Assembly (NCBI GenBank): GCA_034421295.1
Contig: DAOUKM010000020.1
Span: 32,429-96,428, forward strand
Direction: 5' to 3'
Source: CAUZIR01 sp034421295
Lineage (GTDB): Bacteria > Chloroflexota > Dehalococcoidia > Lucifugimonadales > UBA2962
Length of the DNA stretch: 64,000 bases
The translations under genes were made by a program, and so were the position numbers. Positions 24,142-33,699 of this stretch are shown here, piece after piece (position 1 is the stretch's first letter; every line of letters begins with the position of its first letter). The notes under the pieces are model-generated. The model was given only the letters and a program-made list of their open reading frames with translations. It ran no database searches and had not been told where the DNA came from.

Positions 24142-25257
24142 GTGGCAACTTCCGCTGACAGCACCAACGTGACCGCCGCCAAGGCCGACGCGACCAGTCT
24201 GCGCGAGTTGCCGCCAATATTCCGCCGGTACCGTCGGGACCTCTCGGACGCGATCGATGCGGGCCTGCGCCGCGGCTGCGATACGCTACCCCCCCGTGCG
24301 TCCGAACCGGTAGACGTGTACGGAGTACTTCGCTATGGGATGGGTCGAGCCGACGCTGCTGGACGGCCGATCGAGGCCGCCACGGGCAAGGCGATGCGCC
24401 CGACCCTTTGCCTGTTCGCCTGCGAGGCGACCGGAGGAGACCCTGTTGTGGCCATGCCCGCTGCGGTTGCGCTGGAATACGTCCACAACTTTTCGCTCAT
24501 CCACGATGACATCCAGGATAGGGACGAGACCAGGCACCACAGACCGACCATATGGAAGATATGGGGCGTGCCCAGGGCTATCGTCGCGGGCAACGTGCTA
24601 CGGACCCTGGCGGACATCGCGCTGTCCGATGCCGCGACATACGGCCTGTCCGACGACGACGTCCTCGAACTCAGCGACACGCTGACCGGAGCCTACCTGG
24701 AGATGATCGAGGGACAGTTCCTTGACCTGTCATACGAGAGTCGCGGCGACATCTCGCTCGACGAGTACCTCGGCATGATAGCCCGCAAGACGGGTGCCCT
24801 CATCCGCTGCTCACTGGAGTTGGGAGCCTACGTGGGCTCCCGAAACCTTGAAACGGTGGAGGCCTTCCGCCGGTGCGGTCGCTCACTCGGGCTGGTCTTC
24901 CAGGTCAAGGACGACGTCCTGGGCGTCTGGGGAGACCCCGATAGCACCGGAAAGCCTGTCGGGGCGGACGTACGCCGCAAGAAGAACTCGTTCCCTGTAG
25001 TCCACGCCATGGCAAACGCCTCGGGTGCGGACGCAGAGACCCTTGAGTACGTCTATGGGAAGGAAGAGCCGAGCGACGAGGACGTTATCGCCGTGCTCGA
25101 CGTGATGCAGCGGCTCGGCACGAGAGGCACGGCAGAGGATCTGACGGAACGTCATGCAATGCAGGCCCTGGACGCCCTGGCGCCGGTGGAGATGGCGCCC
25201 GCGGCCAAGCACCAGGTAGAGGAGCTCGCCCATTTCCTTCTGGTAAGGGAGCACTGA
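24142..25257 (+). CDS. Polyprenyl diphosphate synthase (FPP/GGPP type)
   Basis: This 371-residue trans-prenyltransferase condenses isopentenyl diphosphate with allylic diphosphates. The first Asp-rich motif is DDIQD (D122-D126), inside HDDIQDRDETRHHRPT. The second is DDVLGVWGD (from D257), where the third Asp is replaced by Gly as in actinobacterial DDxxG enzymes. Its place ahead of hpnH, hpnG and a squalene-hopene cyclase suggests farnesyl diphosphate supply for hopanoids; chain length cannot be settled by eye. The start is GTG without an obvious ribosome-binding site. Confidence 0.88.
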   Translation: MATSADSTNVTAAKADATSLRELPPIFRRYRRDLSDAIDAGLRRGCDTLPPRASEPVDVYGVLRYGMGRADAAGRPIEAATGKAMRPTLCLFACEATGGDPVVAMPAAVALEYVHNFSLIHDDIQDRDETRHHRPTIWKIWGVPRAIVAGNVLRTLADIALSDAATYGLSDDDVLELSDTLTGAYLEMIEGQFLDLSYESRGDISLDEYLGMIARKTGALIRCSLELGAYVGSRNLETVEAFRRCGRSLGLVFQVKDDVLGVWGDPDSTGKPVGADVRRKKNSFPVVHAMANASGADAETLEYVYGKEEPSDEDVIAVLDVMQRLGTRGTAEDLTERHAMQALDALAPVEMAPAAKHQVEELAHFLLVREH

Positions 25258-25348
25258 ACAGGCCCCGTGGGCCCAATCGCCCGGGGATGCTGCAAACCGC
25301 CCCGTGGCACAACACTGAATGACAGAGGACGAGGGGAGGACATAACGG

Positions 25349-26374
25349 ATGACAAGACCGATGGAGCTTGCGGTTCGCCTTGGCTGGTACGTAATGAAGA
25401 GCAAGGCGGCCCGCCGCAAGAAATTCCCGCTGGTGACCATGCTGGAGCCGCTTGAGGCCTGCAACCTTGCATGCGAGGGGTGCGGACGTATACGCGAATA
25501 CGAGGCGGTAATCGACCGCATGCTCACTGTGGAACAGTGCATGCAGGCCGTGGAGGACTCGGGCGCACCCATAGTCTCGATCGCCGGAGGCGAGCCGACG
25601 ATGCACCCCCAGATCGACGAGATAGTCGAGCGCATAGTCGCCACCAAGCGATTTGTGTATATGTGCACGAACGCCCTGCTGATGGAACGGGTCATGAAGT
25701 CCATCCCAGCCTCCAAGTACTTCTGTTTCGTCGTCCACATGGACGGCATGGAAGAGGCGCACGACCGGTCCGTCTACCGCAAGGGCGTTTTCAAAATAGC
25801 GGTTCGCGCCATGAAGGCCGCGCTGGACAGGGGCTACCGGGTAACCACGAACACGACGATCTTTAACGGAGTCGACGAAGACGACATGATCGAGATGTTC
25901 AAGATGCTCACCGAGATGGGCGTCGAAGGCTGCATGGTGTCGCCGGGCTACCAGTTCGACTCGGTTCCCAACCAGGAGCTGTTCATATCGCGCCGAAAGG
26001 CCAGAGAGGTATTTACCCGCATCCTGGATCCCAAGCACGGGATCAGGTTCTACAACAACCCCCTGTACCTGGACTTCCTTCGGGGCGAACGGGAGTACCA
26101 GTGCACCGCATGGTCGAACCCCACCTACACGGTGTCCGGCTGGCGTGAGCCCTGCTACTTGCTCGGCGACCGCCACACCGAGCAGTTCGACGAGCTGATG
26201 TCGGATGAGCTTTGGGAGCGCTATGGCGTCGGCAAGGACCCGCGTTGCGCAAATTGCCTGATGCACTGCGGTTTCGAATCTGCCTCGATCTATGACGCCT
26301 TTGTGAACCCGGCCGCGGCAGCGAAGATGGTAGTGGGCGGAGCGGTCGGCAATAGCGGGCTAGGCGCCGGCTAG
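25349..26374 (+). CDS. hpnH: Hopanoid-associated radical SAM protein (adenosylhopane synthase)
   Basis: This 341-residue radical SAM enzyme matches HpnH, which attaches a 5'-deoxyadenosyl group to diploptene to form adenosylhopane, the entry to extended bacteriohopanepolyols. The cluster motif is C38-x3-C42-x2-C45 (ACNLACEGCGR), followed by the SAM-binding SIAGGEPTMHP. A second Cys group near the C-terminus, RCANCLMHCGFE, is also typical. A ribosome-binding site GGGGAGGA precedes the ATG. The neighbouring hpnG and squalene-hopene cyclase support the assignment. Confidence 0.93.
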   Translation: MTRPMELAVRLGWYVMKSKAARRKKFPLVTMLEPLEACNLACEGCGRIREYEAVIDRMLTVEQCMQAVEDSGAPIVSIAGGEPTMHPQIDEIVERIVATKRFVYMCTNALLMERVMKSIPASKYFCFVVHMDGMEEAHDRSVYRKGVFKIAVRAMKAALDRGYRVTTNTTIFNGVDEDDMIEMFKMLTEMGVEGCMVSPGYQFDSVPNQELFISRRKAREVFTRILDPKHGIRFYNNPLYLDFLRGEREYQCTAWSNPTYTVSGWREPCYLLGDRHTEQFDELMSDELWERYGVGKDPRCANCLMHCGFESASIYDAFVNPAAAAKMVVGGAVGNSGLGAG

Positions 26375-27168
26375 TGATCGGCATCGTGGTCGCCATAGGC
26401 AGGGAGATCTCCGACTTTTCGCGGGCCGGCAAGTTCGACCTTGTCGCTGGCAGGGAGGGCGTCCGCTTCCTTGAGTCGGCTCATCTGCCCAACGTCGTGC
26501 TCGCACAGGGAGGTGCGGGGCGGGACAGGGCCCAGCGAGCGACCCGCCTCCTGGTCGACCAGTACGACCCCGACCTTATCGTTTCCGCCGGATTTGCAGG
26601 CGCGGCCAAGCCCGGGGCTCGACCTGGAGACCTTTACATCTGTAGCCGGATACTGGCCCTGTGCGGTCCGCCCACCACCTGGAACAAGGAGGGCACACGG
26701 TCGCGGACCCTGATCGACGAGGGCCTGATGACCAGGCTGTCTGAGGCCATCGGCGGAGTCGCCGGCGGCTGCGCCTGGGGTGAGAGCGTAACCGTGGATC
26801 GGATCGTCCACAGTCGCGCGCTTAAGCGCTGGATAGGCGAGAGCTTCGGCGCCGACGTCATAGACATGGAAAGCTATTGGGTGAGCGAGGTTGCGGCCGA
26901 GCGAGGCCTGCCCCACATGGTCGTCCGAAGCGTGATGGATCCCATGGAGCAGAGCCTGCCGACCTTCGTGGTGGAGGCGACTGAGCAGGAGAGGTCGAGG
27001 ACGCTGGCAAGCGGAGCCCGCCACATGCTCGGCAACCCCACGGACCTGTTTCCCCTGTTGAGACTATGGCACCAGGTGCGCCGTGCAAGTCGCCGGCTCA
27101 CCGATGTACTGGCCTCTGTGGTCACCGCCGAAGCGTGGACCCCGGCCTACCGGCTGGGAGCGACTTGA
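26374..27168 (+). CDS. hpnG: Hopanoid-associated phosphorylase
   Basis: This 264-residue protein is of the purine-nucleoside-phosphorylase fold, matching HpnG, which cleaves adenine from adenosylhopane to give ribosylhopane. The VSAGFAGAAKPGARPGDL segment (about residues 70-87) and the DMESYWVSEVA block (about 165-175) are the usual phosphate/base-site elements. The GTG start shares one base with the hpnH stop (TAGTG), so the two steps of side-chain synthesis are translationally coupled. Confidence 0.88.
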   Translation: MIGIVVAIGREISDFSRAGKFDLVAGREGVRFLESAHLPNVVLAQGGAGRDRAQRATRLLVDQYDPDLIVSAGFAGAAKPGARPGDLYICSRILALCGPPTTWNKEGTRSRTLIDEGLMTRLSEAIGGVAGGCAWGESVTVDRIVHSRALKRWIGESFGADVIDMESYWVSEVAAERGLPHMVVRSVMDPMEQSLPTFVVEATEQERSRTLASGARHMLGNPTDLFPLLRLWHQVRRASRRLTDVLASVVTAEAWTPAYRLGAT

Positions 27169-27175
27169 CGTCGCC

Positions 27176-29242
27176 ATGGTGAAATCAATCGACAAGCCCG
27201 CGGCAATACCCGCCCCTTCCTTCGCCGAGAGCGCGAACCTGGACCGGGCCATCTCCCGCACCCAGGATTACCTCATCGCAGAGCAATACGGAGAAGGCTA
27301 CTGGTGGGGCGAGCTGGAATCCAACCCCACCATGGAGGCCGAGTTCCTGCTGCTCAATGAGTTCCTTGGACTCAAGAATCCCGACAGGCAGCGCAAGCTG
27401 GCCAACCATATCCTCGGGCAGCAGCGACCGGACGGTACCTGGGGCCAGTACTACGGCGCCCCCGGCGACCTATCGACCACCGTCGAGTGCTACTTCGCCC
27501 TCAAGGTGGCGGGGGTCTCGGCTGAGCAGTCGCTGATGGCGAAGGCGAGGGAGTTCATCCTGAGCAAGGGTGGAGTCCCCTCGACACGCGTATTCACGAA
27601 GATATGGCTCTCCTTGTTCGGCCAGTGGCGGTGGGAGGGCGTTCCGGTGATGCCGGCGGAACTGGTCCTGATGCCTAACTGGCTCCCGGTGAACATTTAC
27701 GAATTCTCCAGCTGGGCGAGGGCCACCATCGTGCCCCTGCTGATAATGATGGACAGGAAGCCCATCCGGCAGATTCCAGCCGAGGCGGCGATCCCAGAGC
27801 TTTTCCCCCTGGGTCCGGACGATACCGACTACTCCATAAGAAGGCCGTCGCGCGCCATAGGCTGGGAGGGCTTTTTCTACGCCGCCGATTTCCTGCTGCG
27901 CCTGGTGGAGAAGTTCCCCATAAAACCGGCCAGGTCAATGGCCATTCGGAAGGCGGAGCGCTGGATACTTGACCACCAGGAGGCGGACGGCAGCTGGGGA
28001 GGGATACAGCCGCCCTGGGTTTACTCGATCATGGCGCTGGCCACCCTCGGCTACGAATTGGACCACCCGGTTGTCAAGAAGGCCATTGACGGATTCGAAG
28101 GCTTCATGATCGAGGAAGGAGGGTCCCTGCGCGTACAGGCCTGCGTTTCCCCGATCTGGGATACCGGGCTGGCCATGATGGCTCTGCTCGACTCGGACGT
28201 TCCGGGTGACCATGCAGCGATAGTCAGCGCCGGCAATTGGCTTCTCGACCACCAGGTGGCGAGCGGTGGAGACTGGCAGGTCAAGGCGCGTGATGTCCCA
28301 ACGGGTGGATGGGCGTTCGAATTCGAAAACGACACCTACCCGGACATCGATGACGCGTCCGTAATTGGCACGGTCCTGTACCGCACCAGCCTGCCGGACG
28401 AAAAGGGCAAGGCTGATGCGCTGCGGCGATGCGTGCGATGGATCGAAGGAATGCAGAGCAGCAACGGCGGCTGGGCCTCGTTCGACAAGGACAACACCCG
28501 CACCTTCATCGCCCGCATCCCGTTTTCGGATTTCGGCGAGACTATAGACCCGCCCAGCGTCGACGTCACCGCACATGTACTCGAGCTTCTGGGCACCCTT
28601 GGCCACGACCTAGACAGCGAACAGGTAAGCCGCGGCCTTGACTACATACTCAGAGACCAGGAGCCAGACGGCTCGTGGTTCGGGCGCTGGGGCGTCAACT
28701 ACCTGTACGGAACGGGCTCTGTCGTACCTGCCCTGCGGGCCATAGGAATGGGTCCCAAAGCGCAGCCGATCAGAAGGGCCGTCGAATGGGTGATCAGTCA
28801 CCAGAACTCGGACGGTGGCTGGGGCGAGACGCCGGCGTCCTATGTCGATCCGACTCTGCGTGGTAGCGGGCCCAGCACAGCGTCACAGACGGCCTGGGCC
28901 CTGTTGACGCTGCTGGCCGCCGACGAGGGCGACCACCCGGCAACGATCAGGGGTGTCACCTACCTCCTTGAGACGCAGAGGGAGGACGGCACGTGGGACG
29001 AACCTCACTTCACCGGCACCGGATTCCCCGGCTATGGCGTCGGACAGCGACTTGAGCGACTTCCGATAGACGGAGAGCCTGGATTCCAGGGCCGTGAGCT
29101 GCCGGCCGGATTCATGATCAATTACCATATGTACCGAATCTACTGGCCGCTGGCAGCTCTGGGGCGCTTCAGGCGATGGAGCAAAGCACGCCTCAAGATG
29201 GCCATTGATCAGTCTATTAACGGTCAAGCGCGCAAAGCTTAA
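27176..29242 (+). CDS. shc: Squalene-hopene cyclase
   Basis: This 688-residue enzyme cyclises squalene to hopene/hopanol at the membrane. The catalytic acid motif reads DIDDAS (D390, D392, D393), a variant of the DxDD(T/C)A motif of hopene cyclases. At least five QW-type repeats are visible, for example EADGSWGG, NSDGGWGE and EDGTWDEP. The C-terminus has the FMINYHMYRIYWPLAALGR block found in true SHC. The ATG at 27176, 7 bases after hpnG, is preferred over an upstream frame that overlaps hpnG. Ser at the fifth motif position instead of Thr/Cys is a minor oddity. Confidence 0.94.
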   Translation: MVKSIDKPAAIPAPSFAESANLDRAISRTQDYLIAEQYGEGYWWGELESNPTMEAEFLLLNEFLGLKNPDRQRKLANHILGQQRPDGTWGQYYGAPGDLSTTVECYFALKVAGVSAEQSLMAKAREFILSKGGVPSTRVFTKIWLSLFGQWRWEGVPVMPAELVLMPNWLPVNIYEFSSWARATIVPLLIMMDRKPIRQIPAEAAIPELFPLGPDDTDYSIRRPSRAIGWEGFFYAADFLLRLVEKFPIKPARSMAIRKAERWILDHQEADGSWGGIQPPWVYSIMALATLGYELDHPVVKKAIDGFEGFMIEEGGSLRVQACVSPIWDTGLAMMALLDSDVPGDHAAIVSAGNWLLDHQVASGGDWQVKARDVPTGGWAFEFENDTYPDIDDASVIGTVLYRTSLPDEKGKADALRRCVRWIEGMQSSNGGWASFDKDNTRTFIARIPFSDFGETIDPPSVDVTAHVLELLGTLGHDLDSEQVSRGLDYILRDQEPDGSWFGRWGVNYLYGTGSVVPALRAIGMGPKAQPIRRAVEWVISHQNSDGGWGETPASYVDPTLRGSGPSTASQTAWALLTLLAADEGDHPATIRGVTYLLETQREDGTWDEPHFTGTGFPGYGVGQRLERLPIDGEPGFQGRELPAGFMINYHMYRIYWPLAALGRFRRWSKARLKMAIDQSINGQARKA

Positions 29243-29535
29243 TACATCGCTTAACTGGGTATGACAGGGCGAGTACCCAAACGGCCACTCCCACTGCCAA
29301 CAACTTTTCTCGGGGGACCTCTCAGGCGATACCGATTGTCGACGAGCGGATGACCCTAGAACAGTGGCAACGCGTCTTTGCAGTCGAGCTGGACGAGGGC
29401 AAGACTTCTCAGGTCGACGTGCAGGCCATGGGCAGATAGCGGACGGACGGCCCGGCGTCCGGTTCGGGCAACGGCGCTGGCCGCTTTCGCCCCAAGCGTG
29501 GGCGCCCCTGATAACCTGAGCTCCGAACGCCGAGA
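29243..29535. other. Intergenic region between the cyclase and squalene/phytoene synthase genes
   Basis: These 293 bases hold no convincing gene or RNA. A 29-codon frame from ATG (29350-29439) lies in a longer ATG-less open stretch, but has no ribosome-binding site and no family I recognise. No clear promoter or terminator is seen. Confidence 0.5.
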
Positions 29536-30414
29536 ATGCATCCAGACATAGTCGACGCCTACGACCATTGTGAGAGGTTGACAAGGGCCGAGGCTAAGAA
29601 TTTCTACTACGCATTTCGCACTCTTCCCGCCGAGAGGCGGCGGGCGATATACGCTGCCTACGCCTACTGCCGCGTATGCGACGATATCGCCGACGGCGAA
29701 GCGCCGGCAGCCGAAAAATCCAGGGGATTCGCAGCCCTTCGGGCAGAGCTGGACTCGGCGCTCGGGGGACGCTCGGAGGACCTGGTGCTGGCGGCGGTGG
29801 CACACTCGGCGGCCAGATTCGGCTTTACCCGAGAGCACCTGTTGGAAGTGATCGAGGGGGTGGAAATGGACCTGGTCAAGACCAGGTTCGCGGATTTTGG
29901 TGAGCTGCGCGAGTACTGTTACAAGGTCGCCTCGGTGGTCGGACTCATTAGCATAGAGATTTTTGGCTACAGGGATCCTGCGGCGCGAACGTACGCGGTG
30001 GATCTGGGCCTTGCAATGCAATTGACCAACATCATGCGAGACATCCGGGAGGATGCTGACCGCGACCGCATATACATTCCGCAGGATGAGATGGAGTCTT
30101 ACGGATACAGCGAGGCGGATCTAAAGGCTGGAGTAATCGATGAGCGCTTTCGGGGCCTCATGAGTGCCCAGGCCCGGCGCGCCCGCGCCTACTTCGATAG
30201 CGGCTCAAACCTCTTCGCCCTCCTCAACCCAGAATCCAGGGCCTGTCCGGAGGTTCTCCACGGGCTGTACTCAGCCATACTCACCCGCATCGAAAGGTCC
30301 GGATTCGACGTGTTCAGCAGCCGGATCGGCCTTTCCACGCCAGAAAAGCTCCTGCTGATGGGCCGACTCTGGACGATGAGCCTGGCCCGCAGCCTGGTGC
30401 CACACGGAAAATAG
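29536..30414 (+). CDS. Squalene/phytoene synthase family protein (HpnD- or squalene synthase-like)
   Basis: This 292-residue prenyl-coupling enzyme has both Asp-rich motifs: DDIAD (D49-D53) and DIRED (D169-D173) followed by ADRDRIYIPQDEM. It joins two C15 units to presqualene diphosphate or squalene, or possibly C20 units to phytoene. The wording and the neighbouring hopanoid genes favour the presqualene/squalene branch (HpnD). The companions HpnC and HpnE, which complete the three-enzyme route, are not in the window, so they lie elsewhere or this enzyme acts alone. Confidence 0.85.
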   Translation: MHPDIVDAYDHCERLTRAEAKNFYYAFRTLPAERRRAIYAAYAYCRVCDDIADGEAPAAEKSRGFAALRAELDSALGGRSEDLVLAAVAHSAARFGFTREHLLEVIEGVEMDLVKTRFADFGELREYCYKVASVVGLISIEIFGYRDPAARTYAVDLGLAMQLTNIMRDIREDADRDRIYIPQDEMESYGYSEADLKAGVIDERFRGLMSAQARRARAYFDSGSNLFALLNPESRACPEVLHGLYSAILTRIERSGFDVFSSRIGLSTPEKLLLMGRLWTMSLARSLVPHGK

Positions 30415-30423
30415 CCAGATCGA

Positions 30424-31437
30424 ATGGCCATCACCGCCCCATCCGACCCCTCGAGTGCCCTGATCCTGGCGCCCTTTTCGGCCGACGCGCTTGGCCGGCT
30501 TTCACAGCGCATGGACATTACTTACGAGAGCTGGCTAGAGACCCTCAAGATCCACGACCCCGACGAACTGGCCGATCGCATAAACGCTCTGGGGGCCACC
30601 GCGCTGATAGTCGAGACGGACTTCGTATTCGCCGAGACCCTCGAGCAGGTCGGCTCCCTGCGCTTCGTGGGGATCTGCCGGGCGGCTCTGAACCATGTCG
30701 ACGTCGACGCCGCAACCGAGCATGGTGTGCTGGTGGTCAACGCTCCGGCCCGCAATGCCCGCGCCGTGGCCGAGCATGTGCTCGGCCTCATGATCGCGCT
30801 GGCACGCCGGATCCCCGAGGCGGACCGCTACGTCAAGGAGGGTAGCTGGAAGAGTCCGATTGAACCCTACCTCTGCCTCCGCGGCATCGAGCTGGGCGGC
30901 AGGAGCCTGGGCATAGTGGGCCTGGGCGCGATCGGCAGGCAACTGGCCTCCATCGCCAGCGCCATCGGTATGGACGTACTCGCCTACGATCCATACGTGA
31001 CCGGATACAGCGGCGGCGAGTTGACCGATCTCAAATCGCTGCTCGCGCGGTCCGATTTCATAGCGACCCTGGCGCCGATAAACCCTGAAACGACGGCGAT
31101 GCTGGACGCCGGGGCACTCTCCCTGGTAAGGCCAGGGGCGTTCCTGATCATGGCGTCCGGATTCGCCATCGCCGACCGGACGGCCCTGCTGGAGGCGCTT
31201 GAGACGGGGCCTCTCGCCGGCGCTGCGATAGATGTCTTCGACACGCATCCGGTCGCTCCCGACAGTCCGCTGCTCAGCGCCGAGAATGTGCTCCTGACTC
31301 CACACATCGCCGGTGCCACCGAGGAGACGATCTTTCGCCACTCCAATATGGTAGCCAGCGACCTGATCCGATTCCTGGACGGCATGATGCCACTAAACGC
31401 CGTCAACCCACAGGCGATTGACCTGCCGGTTGGCTGA
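30424..31437 (+). CDS. D-isomer-specific 2-hydroxyacid dehydrogenase
   Basis: This 337-residue NAD-dependent enzyme has the SerA/D-2-hydroxyacid dehydrogenase fold. Visible elements are the ARNARAVAEHVLGLMIAL helix (residues about 105-122), the Rossmann motif GLGAIG near residue 165 and the catalytic-His segment LLTPHIAGATEE near residue 290. It oxidises or reduces a 2-hydroxy acid; the substrate is unknown. It starts 9 bases after the hopanoid-type synthase, and a kinase and an aldolase follow, so it may be the first step of a sugar-acid route carried on the same transcript. Confidence 0.86.
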   Translation: MAITAPSDPSSALILAPFSADALGRLSQRMDITYESWLETLKIHDPDELADRINALGATALIVETDFVFAETLEQVGSLRFVGICRAALNHVDVDAATEHGVLVVNAPARNARAVAEHVLGLMIALARRIPEADRYVKEGSWKSPIEPYLCLRGIELGGRSLGIVGLGAIGRQLASIASAIGMDVLAYDPYVTGYSGGELTDLKSLLARSDFIATLAPINPETTAMLDAGALSLVRPGAFLIMASGFAIADRTALLEALETGPLAGAAIDVFDTHPVAPDSPLLSAENVLLTPHIAGATEETIFRHSNMVASDLIRFLDGMMPLNAVNPQAIDLPVG

Positions 31438-31457
31438 CACCAGGCCGGAGCGGGCCA

Positions 31458-32942
31458 ATGCCTGAGTGCGCAGTGCTGGCCCTGGACGCCGGTACGAGCT
31501 CCATCCGATGCCACCTGTTCGACGAGCGGGGCGTCGAGATAGCGGCTGAGGGGACCTGCTGGCCTCCTTCGATGGCCCCTTCAGAACTCCCGCTGGCCCG
31601 GGAATTCCAACCCGACTCGGTCCTGGCCAAGGTGTACGGGCTCATCCGCCGTACGATCGACCGGGCCGACGTAGAGGTCGGGGCGGTAGCGGTGACCAGC
31701 ATGAGGCAGGGAGTCGCACTGCTTGACCACGATGACCGGGCCGTCTACCTAGGCCCCAACGTAGATCTGAGGGCCGTGTTCGAGGGAGCAGCGATAGACG
31801 AGGTGCACAGCGAACTCGTCTACGCGACGACCGGCCACCTGCCATCGTTCTTTTTTGCACCGGCAAAGCTCGTCTGGCTCAGGGACAATTGTCCGAGGCT
31901 GTTCGACAGGGTCAGGACCGCGGTCACTATCCCGGACTGGCTGATCCTTCAGATGACCGGCGTGCTGGCCTCAGAGCCCACGTTGGCCGGGGAGGCCGGC
32001 CTGCTCGACATAGCAAGCAGGGAGTGGGCCACCAAGCTGGCCGAAACGCTGGAGGTCCCCCTCGACGGTAATGTCCCTTTAGTGGAAGCGGGACGAGTGG
32101 TCGGCGGGATAAATCGCGGGGCCTCCCGGGAGACGGGCATCGCGGTCGGCACGCCGGTGGTCTCGGCCGGCGCGGACACGCAGTGCGCCGCCCTCGGAAT
32201 GGGGGCCACAGAACCTGGCCAGGTCGCGGTGGTTGCCGGGTGGAGCGCGCCGGTTCAGCAGGTAACGGAATTGCCGATGCCATCGGCGCGAGGCGCCACG
32301 TGGGTAGGCTGCCATCTGTCCGGTCACAGGTGGGTGGCGGAGAGCAGCGCATGGGACGCGGGCCGGGCGTATTCCTGGATCGCCGATACGACCGGTCGGT
32401 CGTTCGATGAACTAGAGGAGGCAGCCCTGATCGCCGGGCCGGGTGCCGAAGGCACGACCGCCGTGCTCGGCCATCCCCGCATGGACATGTCCTCGGTCGG
32501 ACTACGCTACGGCGGCATGGTATTCCCCGTCCCGGTAACGATGAACGAGCGCGGGCCCGGCCATCTTGCCCGGGCCGCGCTCGAGTCCATCTGCTATTCG
32601 ATAAGGGCCAACCTGGAGCAGCTTGGGGATGTCACCGGCAGGCCCGCCGAGTCGATCGCCCTGGGCGGCGGACTGGCCCGGAGCGGCCTGTTTGGCCACA
32701 TCCTTGCAAACGTTCTCGACGCCGATATACTGGTACTCAGCCACAAGAGCGCCAGCGCAGCGGGCGCCTTCCTGTGCGCCAAGTTGGCCCTGACCGGAAG
32801 TGATTCACTGTCGCAGGTTTCCAACCGCTCGGCAGCGGACACGGTCAGGATCTCGCCCGAAGCGCTGTTGGCATCCGAATACCAGGACAACTACTCCCAT
32901 TGGCTGCAGGTCTCTTCTGCACTGGCCAGCGTTCAGGCCTAA
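31458..32942 (+). CDS. FGGY-family carbohydrate kinase
   Basis: This 494-residue kinase has the FGGY two-domain layout, with the N-terminal phosphate loop ALDAGTSSIRCHLFDERG (residues 8-25) and a C-terminal ALGGGLARSGLFGHILANVL block (about residues 398-417). It resembles xylulokinase/gluconate-kinase relatives in length; substrate specificity cannot be read. It lies between a hydroxyacid dehydrogenase and a class II aldolase, which suggests phosphorylation of an oxidised or reduced sugar before aldol cleavage. Confidence 0.87.
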   Translation: MPECAVLALDAGTSSIRCHLFDERGVEIAAEGTCWPPSMAPSELPLAREFQPDSVLAKVYGLIRRTIDRADVEVGAVAVTSMRQGVALLDHDDRAVYLGPNVDLRAVFEGAAIDEVHSELVYATTGHLPSFFFAPAKLVWLRDNCPRLFDRVRTAVTIPDWLILQMTGVLASEPTLAGEAGLLDIASREWATKLAETLEVPLDGNVPLVEAGRVVGGINRGASRETGIAVGTPVVSAGADTQCAALGMGATEPGQVAVVAGWSAPVQQVTELPMPSARGATWVGCHLSGHRWVAESSAWDAGRAYSWIADTTGRSFDELEEAALIAGPGAEGTTAVLGHPRMDMSSVGLRYGGMVFPVPVTMNERGPGHLARAALESICYSIRANLEQLGDVTGRPAESIALGGGLARSGLFGHILANVLDADILVLSHKSASAAGAFLCAKLALTGSDSLSQVSNRSAADTVRISPEALLASEYQDNYSHWLQVSSALASVQA

Positions 32943-32973
32943 CATCGAATGGGCACGGCAAGGGCGATCTGAA

Positions 32974-33660
32974 ATGGACGGGAAGTTCGTCACAGAGAGG
33001 GCCGCGGTCGCACGGGCGGCACGTGAGATGGAACGGCTGGACCTGGCTTCAGGCTCCAGCGGGAACGTGAGCTTGAGGATCGGCGGCGAAGGCCTCATGG
33101 CGATCACCCCCATGGGCGTCCCCTATGCGGGTATGGACGAGTCGGACATAGTCGTCGTCGACTCCGATCTTGAGCCCGTGGAGGGCGACCTGCCGCCTTC
33201 GTCCGAATCCCTCCTGCACCTGGACATCTATGCGAGCAGGGAGGATGTCGCGGCGGTGGTTCATACGCATTCGATCTTCTCCTCCGTGGCGGCGGTCATT
33301 GGACGAGAGATTCCACCCATTGTGGACGAAATGGTTGTGTACATCGGGGGAGGCATCAGGGTATCCGAGTACGCCTTCCCCGGCACCCAGGAACTCGCCG
33401 TGAGCGTCTGCGGAGCGCTGGAGGAAAGGAGCGCGGCCCTCATACGAAACCACGGCGCGGTCGGCGTGGGAAGTACGGTAGAAGAGGCCCTGAGGGTGTG
33501 CGCACTGGTGGAAAGGGTGGCCAAGATCCACACCTACGCCGCGATGTCCGGACGTGTCGGCACGCTTCCGTCCGCGGTTGTCGAGCGCGAGCAGGCCGTC
33601 TACAAGATGAGAAGAGAGGCGGCCAGGGTAGACATAAGCCGGGGATCGGCGGGGCCGTGA
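32974..33660 (+). CDS. Class II aldolase/adducin-family protein
   Basis: This 228-residue enzyme resembles L-fuculose-phosphate/ribulose-phosphate aldolases. Key parts are the phosphate-binding SGNVSLRI (about residues 29-36), ITPMGVPY, the SSESLLHL block with the catalytic Glu, the zinc ligands in VVHTHSIFSS, and RNHGAVGVG with the third His. The ATG at 32974 is preferred; an upstream open frame overlaps the kinase gene and is not homologous. It would split a phosphorylated sugar into dihydroxyacetone phosphate or a related C3 unit and an aldehyde. Confidence 0.88.
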   Translation: MDGKFVTERAAVARAAREMERLDLASGSSGNVSLRIGGEGLMAITPMGVPYAGMDESDIVVVDSDLEPVEGDLPPSSESLLHLDIYASREDVAAVVHTHSIFSSVAAVIGREIPPIVDEMVVYIGGGIRVSEYAFPGTQELAVSVCGALEERSAALIRNHGAVGVGSTVEEALRVCALVERVAKIHTYAAMSGRVGTLPSAVVEREQAVYKMRREAARVDISRGSAGP

Positions 33661-33699
33661 ACGCATCTGGCGAGGGATTTGACGGAGGATGACCTAAAC

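Noticed and set aside
25085..26266. 393-codon minus-strand open frame opposite hpnH
   Set aside because: hpnH carries the radical SAM motifs on the plus strand; the antisense translation shows nothing.
29350..29439. 29-codon frame between the cyclase and the squalene/phytoene synthase
   Set aside because: No ribosome-binding site, no recognisable family; too short to support.
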